Of a stretch of DNA of 64,000 bases, positions 60,443 to 64,000 are shown in pieces (position 1 is the stretch's first letter; each line of letters opens with the position of its first letter). The notes under the pieces were generated by a model. The model did not search any database. It was not told where the DNA came from and worked only from the letters and a program-made list of their open reading frames with translations. Source of the stretch: Paragonimus westermani (Eukaryota; Platyhelminthes; Trematoda; Plagiorchiida; Troglotrematidae); the NCBI GenBank assembly GCA_008508345.1, contig QNGE01000968.1:62001-126000 (forward strand). The letters are read 5' to 3'. The position numbers and the translations under genes were made by a program.

Positions 60443-60720
60443 ATGCCCGGCTGTTTCGGCCGCTCTGTCAAAGCTGTGGAACCCTCACCGAGGTCACGGA
60501 AACGGTTTAAACGCGTGGCCGAGGATTCAGTCAGAGCCATGTTTGGTTGTGCCCGGTCAGGTCTAGAGTCCATCTATGATGACGACGGCCTATCTAGTGA
60601 ATGTTTCTCGGACGAAGACTGGTCTTGCAACTCGGAATTAGACTACAATCATCAAGTTAGTGTGCTAAAACCTATTCTGGACTATCGTTATACACCTCCG
60701 TTGATGAGATCCTTGTTCAT
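60443..60720 (+). CDS. Model C, first exon
   Basis: ATG at 60,443 opens 92 codons ending at a strong donor TTCAT|GTGAGT. The peptide begins MPGCFGRSVKAVEPSPRSRK, with a basic patch (SRKRFKRVAED) that could act as a nuclear-localisation-type signal. It is followed by an acidic, Ser-rich segment (SIYDDDGLSSECFSDEDW) and then LKPILDYRYTPPLMRSLF. An in-frame ATG behind a CpG/GT-rich region and the donor support a first coding exon. The next exons fit in phase 2. Family not recognised. Confidence 0.52.
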
Positions 60721-60775
60721 GTGAGTTCAATCACTGTCGTAGTTTCTCATTTTTCATACCGTTAATCTACCACAG

Positions 60776-60835
60776 CCACAAGACGCTAACAGTGCTCTGC
60801 ATTGAATTGTCCACCAGGTTGCCTTCAACGTGCAT
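60776..60835 (+). CDS. Model C, exon 2
   Basis: A 55-base intron precedes it, ending in an acceptor (ataccgttaatctaccacag). Sixty bases are open from phase 2 to 2 (HKTLTVLCIELSTRLPSTC) to a donor GTAAAT. The short intron and phase agreement are the support. Confidence 0.4.
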
Positions 60836-60926
60836 GTAAATGAACGTGAATGGTCCTCTATCTCGTATATTATGGGAACGACGTTCGTATTATCACATTC
60901 TGAGCATCTCTCAAAGTTCCTCGCAG

Positions 60927-61043
60927 TTTTCACATCCTAATGGACATTTCTGCCGGCTCTCAGGGGAAAAAACATTCCAGTCGACTTTTCCCCTGTCACT
61001 GTTGCCTATCCTTGTCCAGCCTGTGGACTGCACTTCATGGTTG
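60927..61043 (+). CDS. Model C, exon 3
   Basis: Acceptor (gcatctctcaaagttcctcgcag) after a 91-base intron, donor TTG|GTATGT. Open from phase 2 to 2 with FHILMDISAGSQGKKHSSRL, FPCHCCLSLSSLWTALHG. Another frame reads NIPVDFSPVTVAYPCPACGL from 60,968, also protein-like, so the frame rests on phase agreement with exon 2. Confidence 0.38.
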
Positions 61044-61158
61044 GTATGTCTGACTGCATTGTCGTCAGTAGAACGAATGGACCAAATGTCATTTTGAATC
61101 ATTGGTCACAGAACACAGAACAAAAACTACCTTCTCATGACCGGAGGTTGCTTTCTAG

Positions 61159-61231
61159 TTGGAAGCATTTCATCTTGAGGAGAGGACGCTTTGCTTTCAC
61201 GGCACTGAATCGTCTGCACGCGACACGTTGA
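61159..61231 (+). CDS. Model C, possible last exon
   Basis: Acceptor (ccggaggttgctttctag) ends at 61,158. Phase 2 reads WKHFILRRGRFAFTALNRLH and reaches TGA at 61,229-61,231. Alternatively the gene continues to the frame at 61,277-61,459. The total would be about 170 residues with three introns of 55, 91 and 115 bases. Confidence 0.32.
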
Positions 61232-61276
61232 ATAGGTCAACTTGGTTAGACTTGTTAAATTAAATATTTGCTGCAG

Positions 61277-61459
61277 TTAAATAATGAAGTCTCATTTAAG
61301 ACTGTTCGTGCTGTTCTGCAGACCATCCAGAGAGCAGTATCCAGTCAGGCAAACCTCGTTTATTGCCCCTTGTGGCCATCACTCAACGATGAAGGATTGT
61401 ACGTCGAATTAAACGGTACTGACTTTTATAGGCGGTTCGAGCTGAAGTATAGAAAATGA
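61277..61459 (+). CDS. Alternative last exon near model C
   Basis: Acceptors at 61,276 (tatttgctgcag) and 61,321 (gttcgtgctgttctgcag) both open the same phase-0 frame, which includes TIQRAVSSQANLVYCPLWPS, LNDEGLYVELNGTDFYRRFE and ends at TGA 61,459. It looks coding, but its entry phase 0 does not fit exon 3 or 4 of model C as drawn. It may belong to another isoform, or one border above may be wrong. Confidence 0.35.
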   Translation, partial: LNNEVSFKTVRAVLQTIQRAVSSQANLVYCPLWPSLNDEGLYVELNGTDFYRRFELKYRK

Positions 61460-61826
61460 GCAACATTCTAATCGAATTTTGCTGTTGTACAGTGGAATCA
61501 ATACCCACCGACTGAGTTACAGTCAGGCTACTCAGATCCAAACAAGCACCATACCACGAAGATTCAGTGTGCTGCTGCTCCTTCAGTTAATCTACTGTTT
61601 TGCACCATCCAACACTATTCTGACGACCTTGAAATGTGGACCGATTAGGTAGGAACTTTTGACGACCTCTTGGAATGTCGAGAGTGAGCAACTATATAGG
61701 TTAAATAGCGAAATTGTTCATTTTCATCATGACAACCGTATCGGGTTGCTTAAAGGTTCAGTGCACCATTAAGGGTTACAGAGGAGATAGGTGACATCAG
61801 TCACTCAATACAAACCGCTGTGTACA

Positions 61827-61916
61827 ATAAACTGACATGAAACCGGTGGCGTCTCCGCATTTGCGGTTGACGTTTACAATGCCACTTCACCATATAAAGC
61901 GGTAACGTCAGTTTAT
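61827..61916. repeat. Imperfect inverted repeat
   Basis: ATAAACTGACATGAAACCG at 61,827 and the reverse complement of gcggtaacgtcagtttat at 61,899-61,916 pair imperfectly. An inner small hairpin (ccgcatttgcgg) lies between them. It resembles the termini of a tiny non-autonomous element, but no target-site duplication was identified. Confidence 0.4.
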
Positions 61917-62159
61917 CGACTGCATACAAAGAAGAAACGATGGAGTATTATTTAGTAAACGTGAACCAACTCCAGAACGAAAGTATCACCTATTCAGGGC
62001 AAATTCCTACCGATTGTGTCATTCCTTCTTAACAACCATGTGCGATACTGTGACTGGGGGGTTTAGGTGGGCAAAACCACGGGCAGCATGCAGGCTGATC
62101 GATAAGTTGAAGAACCACCGCTACTCGACAAAGTTCACCTGGGCGATCGGTGCTGCAAA

Positions 62160-62672
62160 ATGAGTGCGGTGCATAAAAGTATGGCGAAATGGAAGCCAAA
62201 GTCGCGCCCTATCTGTTCTAGTCCGTATTTTCTTCCTGGAGCGGATGTGGAACAGAACAGTAAACATGCATTATTCCTCTGGCCCAAGATGTTCATGTCC
62301 GTTTACTTGATGGTAAAATACACGAAAGTCATTCACCGAATTCATCAACCATTTATGTTGAATATCGGTGCTGTGAGGACTAGCCGGTGTGCTGTGGCAG
62401 ACGGCGCGTGGACATGTTGACTTGATCTACTCTTCACCTTGAAACTGTCTTTTGGTGGATTGGTACCAATTACAGTTACCACGCGGCTGACGATGGTTCC
62501 AGTCTCTGGAAGTAAAAATCAAACTAGTACCACACATGGAGTTCGGCTTCTACATTGTGATAATAAAGGCCAGGTCGTCTCTCATCTATTATATCGAAGC
62601 ACTGCGAAAGAAACCATGGAAGTGCGTTCGGAATATGTGAACGCACATCTTTACAGCAGTCCTCCCTGTTAA
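62160..62672 (+). CDS. Two adjacent open frames, unassigned
   Basis: An ATG frame (62,160-62,420, 86 codons, MSAVHKSMAKWKPKSRPICS...) is followed by a second frame in another register (62,439-62,672, LKLSFGGLVPITVTTRLTMV...). A candidate acceptor (gattggtaccaattacag) lies within the second. Composition is moderately protein-like. There is no domain, and no splice join between them is convincing. Confidence 0.22.
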
Positions 62673-62951
62673 CCGCTTCCCGAGTCTGAGTATTCATTCA
62701 TTCGAGATAACAACTGAATACGTTTAGTCATTGCGTTGTGTCTATGATGATTAGTTCCGATTGCCGAATAATGATTTGAAACAATTGGTTCCCTCGACCA
62801 GTTTGAGCAAAGCAGATAGAACATGAAAAGTGGTAGATGCAAGCAATTCGTATTGACTCATCAGTACCAAACTTACAATAACGTGGGTGGGCTATTTTTA
62901 AAACAATCGATTTGAGGGGTGGAAAATCAATAAGCGAGTTAGGATAAGACA

Positions 62952-63990
62952 TTAAGTCCTGGGAAGGGTCAGGTTTACGAACAGTTGTTTCTGAACACAG
63001 AGAGCTGGTTTGAGTCGATTAATTGCAACTGCTTCAGCAAACCATAAGAATCTCGGGTTGGAATGGCGCAACAGGATTTTGAATGCACAAGATAGATCGG
63101 TAGCATGACCGGTGGTCAAGACGTGTCTAACGACTGAGAAAACTGGGTGTTTACGCTTCTCAGAAACATTACCATTCTCCGGTAACACGGACTTCTGTAC
63201 CCATTTAGGTAAATGTTCCTTCATTCTGGAGCTCAAGCATCTCTCGGTTCTGCCTATGTAACTTTCTCCGCAGTTACATACAAATTGGTAAACACAATGT
63301 GAAGTGGCGCCGATAGGCTGATCTCTTTTGATTGAAGGCACTGGTAGTTTCTGAGTCCGAGCGATTACACGGAGTTCAGCTGCATTAAATGTTCGTTTTA
63401 TTGAATTTCTTAATCGCTGTGGCGTTTGCTGCATGACATAATCACCCCCTAAAAGGTAGTTCTATGTAGACTCTCTTCTTCTCTACAATGATCACCTTTT
63501 CGAATGTTAATTTTTGTCTACTGTGCCTATCTATGAAACTTCTGGGGTAACCATTTGATTGTGGGACAGACGTAATCAGATCTAGTTCCTCCGCGAGGCT
63601 GTCGGGCGTACAGATTCGCCTTGTTCGTGTGAAGAGAGTATTTACTAGTGCTCGTTTGTGTTGGATCGGTGTGAAGCTGCTAAAGTTTAGGTATTGACCT
63701 GACCATGTGGGTTTCCTATACACGGTTCTTCTAACGAGCCATCTTCTCGACGACTTATTAGGATATCTAGAAATGGCAGGCAGTTGCCGACCTCAAATTC
63801 ACAAGTGACCTTTAGATTAGGATGACAACTATTTAGACGTTGCTTGTCAGTAGCAATCTCTCCATCCTGAGTGACTGTCATGGAGACTCGGTAATCGGCT
63901 GGCTGCCTCCACACTCGTGAGATCATATCCTGAATTACGTTTGCTTCCGCTTCATCTGGTTGACTTGTGGGACCGTCGCTGTGAGATCAG
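62952..63990 (-). pseudogene. Penelope-like retroelement: RT 3' part and GIY-YIG endonuclease
   Basis: Read right to left, the RT palm/thumb region has HPNLKVTCEFEVGNCLPFLD and ILISRREDGS, then VYRKPTWSGQYLNFSSF in a new frame, then IELPFRG, and in a further frame RTFNAAELRVIARTQKLPVP. The GIY-YIG endonuclease follows: CVYQFVCNCGESYIGRTERC, LSSRMKEHLPKW, HVLTTGHATDL and FAEAVAINRLKPAL, with the YIG Tyr, the Arg, the His and the conserved Glu present. Two single-base shifts, near 63,742 and 63,440, break the frame. The YVDD box is not recognisable just upstream (DMISRVWRQPADYRVS lies there). The 5' part lies beyond the window. The nuclease part is intact, while the whole protein is broken. Confidence 0.85.
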
Positions 63991-64000
63991 ATCGATTTGT

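Noticed and set aside
1..64000. Bacterial-type operons, CRISPR arrays, rRNA genes, viral or prophage genes
   Set aside because: No long start-to-stop frames with ribosome-binding sites, no regular spaced repeats, and no structural RNA signatures were seen anywhere.

Overview
The window looks like a piece of a flatworm nuclear genome, most likely a trematode (fluke). The reasons are: no long bacterial-type genes or operons, moderate to low GC, short open frames bounded by GT-AG splice signals and separated by long non-coding stretches, three kinds of tRNA-headed SINE-like repeats, relics of an RTE/CR1-like LINE, and a Penelope-like element with a GIY-YIG endonuclease. The fluke assignment is inference from this repeat mixture. 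All exon calls were made by eye from splice sites, phase and open frame; none was checked by homology search, and no host protein could be named.

Layout. Positions 1-9.5 kb hold a few isolated candidate exons: a clear one on + at 1481-1590, one at 2796-2933, and minus-strand ones at 2064-2263, 4875-5012 and 7224-7423. Between 6.8 and 12.6 kb lie three copies of one composite tRNA-headed repeat. At 15.1-15.6 kb is the 3' end of a LINE. From 15.6 to 23.7 kb the sequence is mostly unassigned, apart from an acidic GAT-type repeat tract near 20.5 kb and a few open frames. At 24.1-26.9 kb two decayed LINE copies face each other. A head-to-head pair of a second SINE flanks a 136-base run of N at 33.7 kb.

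The right half is gene-richer on the + strand. Model A (37.9-40.0 kb) has three phase-compatible exons; its last open frame runs through an antisense third type of SINE. Model B (about 46.4-59.9 kb) has six exons whose phases all match (0/0, 0/0, 0/2, 2/1, 1/0, 0/stop) and would encode about 400 residues of an unrecognised protein. Its introns carry minus-strand open frames and a reverse-transcriptase fragment. Model C starts at 60,443 behind a CpG- and GT-rich stretch and shows very short introns (55, 91 and 115 bases), like the short 5' introns known from schistosomes. The window ends inside a minus-strand Penelope-like element (62.95-63.99 kb), broken by two single-base frameshifts.

I found no rRNA genes, CRISPR arrays, canonical tRNA genes or operon-like gene groups. 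No clearly new biological system is visible. The best leads are the phase-consistent gene models and the SINE-related structures.
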